NCBI GenBank assembly: GCA_910586705.1
Contig: CAJUJK010000043.1
Location: 1-16,551, forward strand
DNA length: 16,551 nucleotides
Source of the DNA: an uncultured Lachnospiraceae bacterium
GTDB taxonomy: Bacteria > Bacillota > Clostridia > Lachnospirales > Lachnospiraceae
Direction of reading: 5' to 3'
Below are positions 1 through 6,406 of the stretch, piece after piece; the stretch's first letter is position 1, and the number at the start of each line of letters is the position of its first letter. Both the position numbers and the translations under genes were made by a program. The notes below the pieces were generated by a model. That model had not been told where the DNA came from. It worked only from the letters and a program-made list of their open reading frames with translations, and made no database searches.

Positions 1-51
<51 letters not shown>

Positions 52-85
52 GTATGCTGCCCGCAACAGGCTATGCCGTGCGGAG

Positions 86-156
86 AGCGGGTGATGGGAA
101 TCGAACCCACGTATCCAGCTTGGAAGGCTGGTGTTCTACCATTGAACTACACCCGC
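86..156 (-). tRNA. tRNA-Gly (TCC)
   Basis: The minus strand folds as a complete cloverleaf. Acceptor GCGGGTG (150-156) pairs with CACCCGC (87-93), and base 86 is the discriminator. The T arm contains GGGTTCGATTCCC. The anticodon loop CTTCCAA gives anticodon TCC at 122-124. CCA is not encoded. The length of 71 bases is normal for tRNA-Gly. Confidence 0.96.
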
Positions 157-182
157 ATATAATAGGATGAAAACTCTTTGAA

Positions 183-257
183 TCGGGGTGACAGGATTCG
201 AACCTGCGACCTCCTGGTCCCAAACCAGGCGCTCTAGCCAAGCTGAGCCACACCCCG
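183..257 (-). tRNA. tRNA-Pro (TGG)
   Basis: The minus-strand cloverleaf has acceptor CGGGGTG (251-257) pairing with CACCCCG (184-190). The T arm contains CAGGTTCGAATCCTG. The anticodon loop TTTGGGA gives anticodon TGG at 220-222. It is the promoter-proximal tRNA of the cluster. CCA is not encoded. Confidence 0.96.
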
Positions 258-294
258 CAAGGGATCAAACGCCATTTCTCACAACGCATGTTCC

Positions 295-323
295 ATTATA
301 TAATACGGTTTTTTTTCTGTCAA
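295..323 (-). promoter_or_regulatory. Perfect sigma-A promoter of the tRNA cluster
   Basis: On the minus strand the -35 box TTGACA lies at 318-323 and the -10 box TATAAT at 295-300, separated by exactly 17 bp. Both hexamers are perfect consensus, and the spacer carries a run of eight A residues. Transcription should start near 288, about 30 bases before tRNA-Pro. The -35 box begins only 7 bp past the stop of the upstream phosphodiesterase gene. No hairpin separates them, so some read-through from the upstream operon is possible. Confidence 0.9.
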
Positions 324-330
324 CAGCTTT

Positions 331-810
331 CTAAATAAAATTTAATGTATAATGTGCCTCACCTTCCCGGTCCAGTTCCATAATGATATAACTGGGCTTC
401 CGGTTATCCTGTCTGGGATAGCTGATACTGCCGGGATTAATCAGCGTGACGTCCTTTCCGATATCGATCAGCGGCTTGTGGGAATGCCCGCACATGACGA
501 TATCCACGTCCCTGCTGACCGCCTCCTGCTTGATCGTCTCGGTGTTCATGGCGATATAGTAGTGATGCCCGTGGGTCACCCACACCTTATAGCACCCGAT
601 CATAACCTCCTCTTCCCTCGGCAGATTGGAAAAAAAATCATTGTTCCCCTGCACCATCACCACAGGGCAGCCTGCCGCCTCGCTGATCGTATACTCGCTT
701 CCCTCCACGTCTCCACAGTGTATCAGCATATCGTAAGGTCCCGTCCGTTCCAGCACGGCGAGCAGATTCACATTATAACGATGGCTGTCGCTCACAATCA
801 ATATTCTCAT
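331..810 (-). CDS. yfcE: YfcE/YsnB-type metallophosphoesterase
   Basis: This 159-residue cytoplasmic protein has the motifs of the YfcE/MJ0936 family of binuclear-metal phosphodiesterases in order: D8-x-H10, GD at 33-34, GNND at 55-58, a histidine cluster THGHH at 79-83, and GHSH at 108-111. Together these supply the metal ligands. Known relatives hydrolyse phosphodiesters such as bis-p-nitrophenyl phosphate in vitro, and the natural substrate is uncertain. Length is normal for the family. The start overlaps the stop of rdgB in an ATGA arrangement, so translation is probably coupled; no good ribosome binding site sits at the usual distance. The B. subtilis orthologue (ysnB) also neighbours its rdgB homologue, which supports the call. 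Confidence 0.9.
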   Translation of the reverse strand: MRILIVSDSHRYNVNLLAVLERTGPYDMLIHCGDVEGSEYTISEAAGCPVVMVQGNNDFFSNLPREEEVMIGCYKVWVTHGHHYYIAMNTETIKQEAVSRDVDIVMCGHSHKPLIDIGKDVTLINPGSISYPRQDNRKPSYIIMELDREGEAHYTLNFI

Positions 811-1430
811 GTTGATGATAACATCCTTTTCTTCAGTTCCTCTTTCATTTGTTCCAAAGCCCTTCTTCTGTGACTGATCCGGTTCTTCTCCTCATCCAGA
901 AGCTGTGCCGCGGTGCGTCCGTACTCCGGCAGATAAAAGATGGGGTCGTAGCCGAAACCGTTGTCCCCGCGAAGCTCATAGCCGATTCTGCCCTCAATGG
1001 TTCCTCTGACGGTGCCCTCTTCCCCGCCCGGGAATACTGCCGCGATGGCACAGACAAATCTCGCGGTTCTCTTTTCCTCCGGCACATCCTTAAGCCGTCT
1101 GAGCAGATCCTCGCTCTTCTCGGAAAAAGGCGTTTCCTCCCCGAGATATCTGGCGGAATACACGCCCGGCTCCCCGTTCAGATAATCGATTTCCAGCCCG
1201 GAATCATCCGCCATCACCACGCACGCCTGCGCCCCGCCCTGTTCTGCGAGGGCTTGTGCCACGGCACGCGCCTTGATGCGGGCATTCTCCTCAAAGGTAG
1301 TTCCGTCCTCCTCTATGTCAGTCGCAAGCCCTGCCTCCTTCATGGAGCACACCTCAACTGCCATATCCGCGAGAATCGCCCGGATCTCGCGCATTTTTCC
1401 CTCATTGCCTGTGGCAAATATAATCTTCAC
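807..1430 (-). CDS. rdgB: RdgB/HAM1 dITP/XTP pyrophosphatase
   Basis: This 207-residue protein belongs to the Ham1/RdgB family, which hydrolyses non-canonical purine triphosphates (dITP, ITP, XTP) to the monophosphate plus pyrophosphate and keeps deaminated purines out of nucleic acids. Visible motifs are the N-terminal TGNEGKMREI (7-16), DDSGLEI (75-81, metal and substrate site), FGYDPIF (159-165) and SHRRRAL (186-192, base recognition). The start codon is GTG at 1428-1430, supported by GGAGG at 1436-1440 with a 5-base spacer; no ATG would keep the TGN motif. It lies 17 bp after the amidase-like gene and overlaps the next gene by 4 bp, so it is an internal cistron of the ypsC operon. Nothing is truncated. 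Confidence 0.96.
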   Translation of the reverse strand: MKIIFATGNEGKMREIRAILADMAVEVCSMKEAGLATDIEEDGTTFEENARIKARAVAQALAEQGGAQACVVMADDSGLEIDYLNGEPGVYSARYLGEETPFSEKSEDLLRRLKDVPEEKRTARFVCAIAAVFPGGEEGTVRGTIEGRIGYELRGDNGFGYDPIFYLPEYGRTAAQLLDEEKNRISHRRRALEQMKEELKKRMLSST

Positions 1431-1447
1431 GCAAACCTCCCCGCCCT

Positions 1448-2518
1448 CTATACAGAGTATGCTTTTATCACCGCGTTATATATCCCTTCCGCAATGCGCT
1501 TGATATAATCCTCACGCTGCAGCAGAATCGCCTCCTGACTGTTTGTCAGATATCCCACGCGGATTGCCGCCGCCGGAACGGTGGCGCTGTTCACAACCCG
1601 GTCCTCTTCCGACGATTCGATCAGACCACACGCCTTGCCGCTGATCGACGTGACCACCTCCCTCTCGAGAAGGTCCGCAAGTTCCACATTGCCGAACCCG
1701 GGAATAAAATACTGGCTGTTATAAACCGCCGACGTCCCATATAACTTACTGTTGTCGTCGCCGCTCACCTCGATGCGGATCAGCATATCCGCCTTTGTCG
1801 CCGCCGCAAGCTCCACCCTGTCCGCCTCCGCGGGATTGGTGTCATCCATCCTCGTATAGTACACTTTGATATCGCTCTCGTCAAACATGGCTTTCAACGC
1901 CTTCGCCACGTCCAGCGTAATGTTCTTTGAGAGGATACCATCCACGGCGATGCCCTGCTCCTCGCCTCCGTAAGCGGGATCTATCACGATAATCTTTTCA
2001 TACATTTCCTTGGAAGGCACAAACTCCACATACAGGGTATGGTCCTCAAAAATACTGCGGTACTCATAGACGCCGTTCAGCGCAAAACGCAGACAGATTC
2101 TGTCTGTTTCCGCCTCGAAGCGTCCGTCCGACACGTTCTCGCAGTTTCCATAAACGCTGCCCGTTCTGTAAAACGCCTCATAGTCTTTCGTCTGCTCCGC
2201 GCTGATGCTCACCCAGAGTTCCTTGTCCATATAATGATTCTCTAAAACCACTTCCTCCGCCTTCACACTCTCCGGCATGGGAATACAGAAATAATTGGTG
2301 CTCATTTCCGTCCTGTTAATGGCGATTTCATTTCCCTCCGTGGGAACAGCCGGCACGCTCTCCGCTTTCTCCGTGGACGGGCGGACCACCTCGTCCTGCG
2401 CCAGATCCGCCACACCCACGGTCTTGGTCGCCGCATAGTACAGCATGACGCTCATAGCCGCCGCCACAAACAAAATACAATATGCCAATGTACTTTTCAT
2501 CAAACTGTTCTGTTGCAT
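1448..2518 (-). CDS. Membrane-anchored amidase_3-like protein lacking catalytic residues
   Basis: The protein has 356 residues. Residues 9-30 form one hydrophobic segment (signal anchor), 35-62 are a polar linker, 64-170 a beta-rich domain perhaps like AMIN, and 174-354 an N-acetylmuramoyl-L-alanine amidase (amidase_3) fold. The fold signatures survive: IVIDPxxGG, YYTR near 220-223, RVELA, a VP near 314-315 and VGYLTN. At the catalytic positions the usual zinc His of DPGHGG is Tyr183, the Glu of the EKxxxL motif is Ser198, the His of SIHAN is Glu250, and the catalytic Glu of LVExGF is Arg320. By family knowledge it should not cleave peptidoglycan, so a binding or regulatory role is inferred. 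It is the second gene of the operon, 3 bp after ypsC, with AAAGG upstream. Confidence 0.82.
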   Translation of the reverse strand: MQQNSLMKSTLAYCILFVAAAMSVMLYYAATKTVGVADLAQDEVVRPSTEKAESVPAVPTEGNEIAINRTEMSTNYFCIPMPESVKAEEVVLENHYMDKELWVSISAEQTKDYEAFYRTGSVYGNCENVSDGRFEAETDRICLRFALNGVYEYRSIFEDHTLYVEFVPSKEMYEKIIVIDPAYGGEEQGIAVDGILSKNITLDVAKALKAMFDESDIKVYYTRMDDTNPAEADRVELAAATKADMLIRIEVSGDDNSKLYGTSAVYNSQYFIPGFGNVELADLLEREVVTSISGKACGLIESSEEDRVVNSATVPAAAIRVGYLTNSQEAILLQREDYIKRIAEGIYNAVIKAYSV

Positions 2519-2521
2519 CGC

Positions 2522-3670
2522 TTACCTTTTGCTCCCGGTGGGTTTCGGACCCATATATTGATAAAAGTAGGTTTTTATCATACCGTTATATAATTTTCTG
2601 TTCTTATCCGCTTTTTTGCCGATGGCGTTTTCCGCCTCCTCATAGGAAGTGATCACGTACATGGACCAGGAATCCAACGCCTGATAGCGTTCTCCCAGCG
2701 TCCGGTACAGCGCCTGAAGCGCCTTCTTTTCCGAAAGCCGCTCCCCGTAGGGCGGATTCGTCAGGATAAACCCATACTTTTTCGCATGGGAAAGCTGCGC
2801 CACATCTCTCTGCTGAAAATGAATCAGATGCTCCACCCCTGCAAGTCTGGCGTTCGCTCTGGCAATGGACACCATCTCAGCGTCGATGTCATACCCCTGA
2901 ATCTGCGTTTCCACATCCGGCGTTTCCAAAGATGCCGCCTCTTCCCTCGCTTTTTCCCAGAGGTTTCCGGGGAACGCATGTGTCCAGTCCTGTGCCGTGA
3001 AATGTCTGCTTTTTCCGGGCGCCATATGTGCCGCCATCATAGCCGCCTCGATGGGAATGGTCCCGCTGCCGCAGAAAGGATCCACGAGAATCCTGTCCCC
3101 CCGCCAAGGCGTCAGCATCAGAAGCGCCGCCGCCAGATTCTCCGCGATGGGCGCTTTCGCCGTCAGCTTCCGATAGCCCCGCTTATGTAAGGATTCCCCC
3201 GAAGTGTCGAGTCCCACCGTCACCTCGTCCTTTTTGATAAAGACTCTGACAGGATAGTCTGCCCCGCTCTCGTCAAACCAGTCTATATGGTAGACGCTCT
3301 TCATGCGCTCCACCATCGCCTTCTTCATAATCGACTGGATATCGGAAGGGCTGAAAAGCTTACTCTTCACACTCGCCGCCTTCGCCACCCAGAATTTTCC
3401 ATCCTTGGGAATATACGCCTCCCACGGAAGAGCCTTCGTCTTCTGGAAAAGCTCTTCAAACGTCTCCGCGTGGAAACTTCCTATTTTGACCAGCACTCTC
3501 TGCGCGCTGCGCAGGAAGATATTGGCACGGCAAAGCGCCTGCCTGTCTCCGGCAAAGGTAACTCTGCCGTCCTCCACGCAGGTGATTTCCAGACCAAGAT
3601 CCGCGATTTCTCTTTTTAAAACTGCCTCCAGCCCGAAATGGCAGGGCACAATATACTCTAATTTTTCCAT
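2522..3670 (-). CDS. ypsC: THUMP-domain rRNA methyltransferase, YpsC/RlmL group
   Basis: This 382-residue cytoplasmic enzyme resembles B. subtilis YpsC and the N-terminal half of E. coli RlmL, which makes m2G2445 in 23S rRNA. An N-terminal ferredoxin-like and THUMP RNA-binding region (about 1-155) is followed by HKRGYR (162-167) and a Rossmann methyltransferase with the SAM motif DPFCGSGTIPIEAA (197-210) and the N6/N2-methylase motif NPPY (305-308). The exact target base is inferred. The start is fixed by the conserved N-terminal pattern (HFGLEAVLKRE), since no later Met would keep it. No ribosome binding site precedes the ATG, because the promoter -10 box ends only 6 bases upstream. It is the first gene of a four-gene operon. 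Confidence 0.92.
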   Translation of the reverse strand: MEKLEYIVPCHFGLEAVLKREIADLGLEITCVEDGRVTFAGDRQALCRANIFLRSAQRVLVKIGSFHAETFEELFQKTKALPWEAYIPKDGKFWVAKAASVKSKLFSPSDIQSIMKKAMVERMKSVYHIDWFDESGADYPVRVFIKKDEVTVGLDTSGESLHKRGYRKLTAKAPIAENLAAALLMLTPWRGDRILVDPFCGSGTIPIEAAMMAAHMAPGKSRHFTAQDWTHAFPGNLWEKAREEAASLETPDVETQIQGYDIDAEMVSIARANARLAGVEHLIHFQQRDVAQLSHAKKYGFILTNPPYGERLSEKKALQALYRTLGERYQALDSWSMYVITSYEEAENAIGKKADKNRKLYNGMIKTYFYQYMGPKPTGSKR

Positions 3671-3676
3671 AGGTAC

Positions 3677-3705
3677 ATTTTATGCCGTATGCAAAGGCAT
3701 GTCAA
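3677..3705 (-). promoter_or_regulatory. Promoter of the ypsC operon
   Basis: On the minus strand TTGACA (3700-3705) and TAAAAT (3677-3682) are separated by 17 bp. Only six bases (3671-3676) separate the -10 box from the ATG at 3668-3670. The expected start point, 7 bases after the -10 box, is the A of the ATG itself, so this promoter should produce a leaderless mRNA. Confidence 0.8.
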
Positions 3706-3766
3706 CTGAGTTTTATCTCTGTTTCGCTTTCTGTCTCTGTCGTCTTCTGTCTCTGCTTATGCGCGG

Positions 3767-3792
3767 AAAAAGGGGACGCCCGATGCGCCCCC
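3767..3792 (-). terminator. Terminator of the small Asn/Ser-rich gene
   Basis: On the minus strand an 8-bp GC-rich stem (3785-3792 with 3772-3779, one G-T pair) closes a 5-base loop and is followed by five T residues. It lies 16 bases after the stop of the small gene and before the ypsC promoter, which insulates the two units. Confidence 0.85.
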
Positions 3793-3808
3793 TCAGATCC
3801 GATCCTTC

Positions 3809-3958
3809 TTAGTAGTTGTCCTTGCTGCTGTTGTTAGCGTTGCTGCCGGAACTGTTCTTGCTGCTGTTGTTCGTGCTGTTCTTAGAATTGTTCTGGCTGT
3901 TCTTGTCCTGCTGCTTCTCATTCTGCTGGCTGTTCTGGTTAAAATCATTCTTAGACAT
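3809..3958 (-). CDS. Small Asn/Ser/Gln/Lys-rich protein, probable forespore protein
   Basis: A 49-codon frame starts with ATG at 3956-3958 and ends with TAA at 3809-3811. It begins MSKNDFNQNSQQ and consists almost wholly of N, S, Q and K with a few D, E and G. It has no Cys, no hydrophobic segment and no signal peptide, and should be soluble and disordered. AGGAGGT at 3966-3972 lies 7 bases upstream, an ideal spacing. A sigma-G promoter match sits at 3995-4025 and an intrinsic terminator follows, so it forms a complete one-gene unit. The composition recalls gamma-type small acid-soluble spore proteins, which are also Q/N rich, but the repeats of that family are not seen. The gene is certain enough; its spore role is inferred from the promoter. 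Confidence 0.85.
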   Translation of the reverse strand: MSKNDFNQNSQQNEKQQDKNSQNNSKNSTNNSSKNSSGSNANNSSKDNY

Positions 3959-3994
3959 CTTCCATACCTCCTGATTGGTTTCGTGTTACAGAAA

Positions 3995-4025
3995 TAGTAT
4001 GAGAGATTCCAGACGAAGTTATTCA
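3995..4025 (-). promoter_or_regulatory. Sigma-G (forespore) promoter of the small gene
   Basis: On the minus strand TGAATA (4020-4025) and CATACTA (3995-4001) are separated by 18 bp. This matches the classical B. subtilis sigma-G consensus (TGAATA, 17-18, CATACTA) at every position. No sigma-A promoter with comparable boxes is seen here. The predicted start near 3988 leaves a 30-base leader holding the ribosome binding site. Confidence 0.78.
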
Positions 4026-4039
4026 GTCAGTTCATAGGT

Positions 4040-4102
4040 CTTTGGTACTATTTTTTTATTCAAAAGCACCAAAACTATGGCTGGTACTTTGGTACTATTT
4101 TT
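4040..4102. repeat. Direct repeat CTTTGGTACTATTTTT (two copies)
   Basis: The identical 16-mer occurs at 4040-4055 and 4087-4102, 47 bp apart. The second copy is preceded by another GGTACT (4083-4088), making overlapping half-sites. The pair lies upstream of the sigma-G promoter, with the near copy centred around -60 relative to the predicted start. It may be a regulator binding site; no known box is recognised. Confidence 0.6.
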
Positions 4103-4132
4103 CCTTGCATTTTTTGTGAGATGTACTATAAT

Positions 4133-4171
4133 AAAAACGTAGACGGAGATACCCCTTCATTCTCCGCCTAC
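4133..4171 (-). terminator. Terminator of the LacI-HAAS operon
   Basis: On the minus strand an 11-bp stem (4161-4171 with 4139-4149, one G-T pair) encloses an 11-base loop and is followed by G and five T residues (4133-4137). A second hairpin (4203-4214 with 4221-4232) sits 5 bases after the HAAS gene stop. It has no T run on the minus strand and may protect the 3' end. Confidence 0.8.
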
Positions 4172-4237
4172 AGACCCTTATATTAATTATTTATACTCCC
4201 CTCAACAGGTCATCTGAAAAGATGGCCTGTTGTCATG

Positions 4238-4684
4238 TTATTTTCTTTTAAAATAGTTCACCACAAGGATCACAAGCAGCACTGGAATGATAATCGGCGC
4301 CAGAACCGAAATCACGGAAAAAACCAGACCGATAATCAAAAGAAAAACCACGATTGCAATCAGCAGAATCAGCCAGCCGGGAATGCGCATGACATTTTCC
4401 TTCACCGTCTTTCTCCATTCTCCGCCGCTGTCCTCTCTGGTCTCCTCGTCGTACATGCGGTTCGTTCCCTCGCTGACACCGGCACGCTTGTTCGCCTCAA
4501 TAATGCTCTTCGCCAGAAGCCTCGGATCGCCGAGACTGTCAAGCACTTCTTTCTCGCTTCTTCCCTTTCTGATTTCCACATCAATGTATTCCCGGTAATA
4601 CTGTACATTCTCCGCCACCCGGGAACTGTTCACACCGCCCGCAAGCGCTCTCTGCAGCCTGTCGATAAATTCCGTCCGATCCAT
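4238..4684 (-). CDS. HAAS/DUF1700-like membrane protein
   Basis: The protein has 148 residues. Positions 1-65 are helical and match the HAAS (DUF1700) pattern: an EFIDRLQRAL-type start, a YYREYIDVEI segment, and SLGDPRLLAKSII, the usual LGDP turn. A polar linker follows, then two adjacent hydrophobic segments (about 100-122 and 124-143) and a basic tail. HAAS domains usually occur beside PadR regulators and are thought to sense or interact at the membrane; no PadR gene is next to this one. The start at 4684 is chosen because AAGGAAG lies just upstream and the homologous domain begins there; an upstream Met at 4753 adds only unconserved sequence. It is the last gene of the LacI operon, 37 bp after the previous stop. 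Confidence 0.75.
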   Translation of the reverse strand: MDRTEFIDRLQRALAGGVNSSRVAENVQYYREYIDVEIRKGRSEKEVLDSLGDPRLLAKSIIEANKRAGVSEGTNRMYDEETREDSGGEWRKTVKENVMRIPGWLILLIAIVVFLLIIGLVFSVISVLAPIIIPVLLVILVVNYFKRK

Positions 4685-4721
4685 ACTTCCTTCCTTTTTC
4701 CTCTGTCTCGTCCCAGCGCCT

Positions 4722-5114
4722 TCACATAGTCTGGTCCATGCCTTTCCAGTCACCCAGCCTTTTCGCGTAACTTTCCGGGTTCCTCTGCATATCCGCCATC
4801 ATCATAAAGGATCTGAGAACCATGTCCTCTTTATTGCAACTCGCGGTGTTCTTCCCCGTGTCCATGCGCAGATTATCCTGTCTGGTCTGCCACACATAAC
4901 AGTCCGTCAGGGAATACGCCCCGCACTTCGGCTCGTCCGGCAGTCCGTGGTTCTCCAGATAATAGACAAACGCGTCATACAGTTTCTGGTTCGTCAGCAG
5001 TTCGCTCCACAGCGCCTGCTGCCACTCCCCGGTCTTCCCGGCAAACTCGCACAGCCTCATAAGACCATCATATGCCTTTAATCTGCTCTGGTCAAATAAA
5101 ATCGGTGCCGACAT
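4722..5114 (-). CDS. Unknown 130-residue cytoplasmic protein
   Basis: I do not recognise this family. It is mainly helical by composition, with no signal peptide or membrane segment, three cysteines, and a Met-rich stretch (RSFMMMADMQRN) near the C terminus. The start at 5114 is favoured by GGGAGG upstream with about 6 bases of spacing. It begins inside the last 23 bases of the LacI-family gene in another frame, so the two are probably translationally coupled. A longer frame up to 5174 would overlap the regulator further and lacks a ribosome binding site. Its position between a sugar-type regulator and a HAAS protein does not settle its role. Confidence 0.7.
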   Translation of the reverse strand: MSAPILFDQSRLKAYDGLMRLCEFAGKTGEWQQALWSELLTNQKLYDAFVYYLENHGLPDEPKCGAYSLTDCYVWQTRQDNLRMDTGKNTASCNKEDMVLRSFMMMADMQRNPESYAKRLGDWKGMDQTM

Positions 5115-6135
5115 GATTTTCCTCCCTGATGTCCGCCACAGAATTTCCCTCAAACACATGCCCTTCCACCACAATCGTCTCGATCAGCGTGGTTTTGGGA
5201 TGTTCGATCAGACTCAGCAGCTTTTCCCCCAGCATTTTCCCCAGCTCCTCCGTGTCCTGCCGCAGCGTGGTCAGCGTCGGCTCGATATGCCTTGCAACGC
5301 GGATGCCGTCGTAGCCCGCGATTGAAACATCGCCGGGAATCCGCATCCCCCGTTCCTGAATCGCGTTAAATCCGCCAAAAGCGGAAAAATCGTCCGGATA
5401 CAGAATACAGGTGGGCGGCTTTCCCAGCTCAAGCAGCTTCACCGTCTCCGCATACGCGCCTTTGGTGTCGCGGTAGGGCGACATACGGATATACTCATCC
5501 GGGACCGTCAGCCCCAGCTGCGCCGCCGTCCGGTAGAAGGAGGAAAGTCTGCTCTGGGTAACGGCAGAATCCGCCCCGTGGATATAAGCCACCCTGCGGT
5601 GTCCTTTCTCATAAATATAAGTGAGCAGATCCTGCATCCCCTGCACATTGTTGGACATAACCGCGCAGACATTGTTGAAAAGATGATCCAGTGTGACAAT
5701 GGGAATCCCGCCCCTCACAAGCTGTAAAATTTCGGGCGAATAAAAATCCGTACAGACAATCGCGACGCCGTCAAATCCCCGGGATCTGCAATGCTCCAGA
5801 TAGCTTGTCTCACCCGTGCGGCGTATGCTCGTATTGACAAAGGTAATGTCGTAACCTTTCTCCTCCACTGTGTTTTTGAGACTGTCCAGCACAAAGGCAT
5901 AGTAGTCGTGGGTCAGTCCGCTGTAATCCTCGTGGTTAAACAGAACCCCTATATTATAACTGCGGTTCGTTTTCAGCATCTTTGCCGCCGTATTGGGGAA
6001 GTAACCCATCTCCTCCGCCACCTTGCGGATCCGCTTCTTCGTCTCCTGCCCGATATCGCTCTGGTCGTTCAGTGCCTTGCTGACTGTGGCAACGGAAACG
6101 CCGCAGACCGCCGAAATATCCTTCATAGATACCAT
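5092..6135 (-). CDS. LacI-family transcriptional regulator
   Basis: This 347-residue protein starts with a LacI helix-turn-helix (about 4-25: MKDISAVCGVSVATVSKALN) and hinge region, where GYFPNTAAKMLKT is typical. A periplasmic-binding-protein-like effector domain (about 60-335) follows. The start at 6135 has TGAGGA 7 bases upstream. It is divergent from the cellobiose phosphorylase, and the same operator-like 11-mer lies just after both promoters, so it probably represses both itself and the enzyme and responds to a sugar. The ligand (cellobiose, glucose 1-phosphate or another) cannot be read from the sequence. Its mRNA leader contains a small perfect hairpin (6161-6177, GGCATG stem). It heads a three-gene operon. 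Confidence 0.93.
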   Translation of the reverse strand: MVSMKDISAVCGVSVATVSKALNDQSDIGQETKKRIRKVAEEMGYFPNTAAKMLKTNRSYNIGVLFNHEDYSGLTHDYYAFVLDSLKNTVEEKGYDITFVNTSIRRTGETSYLEHCRSRGFDGVAIVCTDFYSPEILQLVRGGIPIVTLDHLFNNVCAVMSNNVQGMQDLLTYIYEKGHRRVAYIHGADSAVTQSRLSSFYRTAAQLGLTVPDEYIRMSPYRDTKGAYAETVKLLELGKPPTCILYPDDFSAFGGFNAIQERGMRIPGDVSIAGYDGIRVARHIEPTLTTLRQDTEELGKMLGEKLLSLIEHPKTTLIETIVVEGHVFEGNSVADIREENHVGTDFI

Positions 6136-6178
6136 ATTTTAATCCTCAATCATTCGCACTGGCATGTACTTCATGCCG

Positions 6179-6189
6179 CTTAATCGTTT
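6179..6189. promoter_or_regulatory. LacI-type operator candidate 1 (regulator side)
   Basis: CTTAATCGTTT lies just downstream of the start point predicted for the regulator. The same 11-mer recurs exactly 150 bp away. It has the central CG typical of LacI-family sites but is only a weak palindrome. Confidence 0.5.
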
Positions 6190-6199
6190 TCGTATCTTC

Positions 6200-6228
6200 A
6201 TTGTACAATACATTTCCAAGTAATGCAA
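6200..6228 (-). promoter_or_regulatory. Promoter of the LacI-family operon
   Basis: On the minus strand TTGCAT (6223-6228) and TACAAT (6200-6205) are separated by 17 bp. The predicted start near 6193 abuts the operator candidate at 6179-6189, which fits autorepression. Confidence 0.72.
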
Positions 6229-6272
6229 TGTCTTTCGGATTTTATTGGATTTTCATATAAAATATATAATTA

Positions 6273-6301
6273 TTGCATTTTTTACATTTCTTCTGTATAA
6301 T
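6273..6301 (+). promoter_or_regulatory. Promoter of the cellobiose phosphorylase gene
   Basis: TTGCAT (6273-6278) and a perfect TATAAT (6296-6301) are separated by 17 bp. The predicted start near 6308 gives a leader of about 100 bases that carries the operator candidates and ends in AAGGAG. Confidence 0.78.
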
Positions 6302-6304
6302 TTG

Positions 6305-6341
6305 TTTAACCGATCGGAGACGGGTTTACTTAATCGTTTAC
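6305..6341. promoter_or_regulatory. LacI-type operator candidates 2 and 3 (enzyme side)
   Basis: TTTAACCGATC overlaps the predicted start point (6305-6315), and CTTAATCGTTTAC lies about 20 bases downstream (6329-6341). The latter is a pseudo-palindrome around CG (TTAATC/GTTTAC, four of six positions symmetric) and shares its first 11 bases with the site at 6179. Binding here would block initiation or elongation. Confidence 0.5.
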
Positions 6342-6406
6342 CCTTCTCCATTTCAAGGCTGTTTACACGAAACCAGACACCCATCACACGAAAAGGAGAA
6401 TGGATT

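Noticed and set aside
71..289. Open frame across the tRNA cluster
   Set aside because: It is a chance frame through tRNA genes.
4105..4132. Plus-strand promoter-like TTGCAT/TATAAT
   Set aside because: The -35 match is poor, no plus-strand gene lies downstream, and the AT-rich tract is explained by the minus-strand terminator tail.
5115..5174. Upstream extension of the unknown 130-residue protein
   Set aside because: The extra residues are an out-of-frame reading of the LacI C terminus. The start at 5114 has GGGAGG.
6245..6406. N-terminal extension of the cellobiose phosphorylase frame with a membrane-like segment
   Set aside because: It covers the promoter and operator region, has no ribosome binding site at 6245 and is absent from the family. 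The start at 6407 has AAGGAG and matches known N termini.
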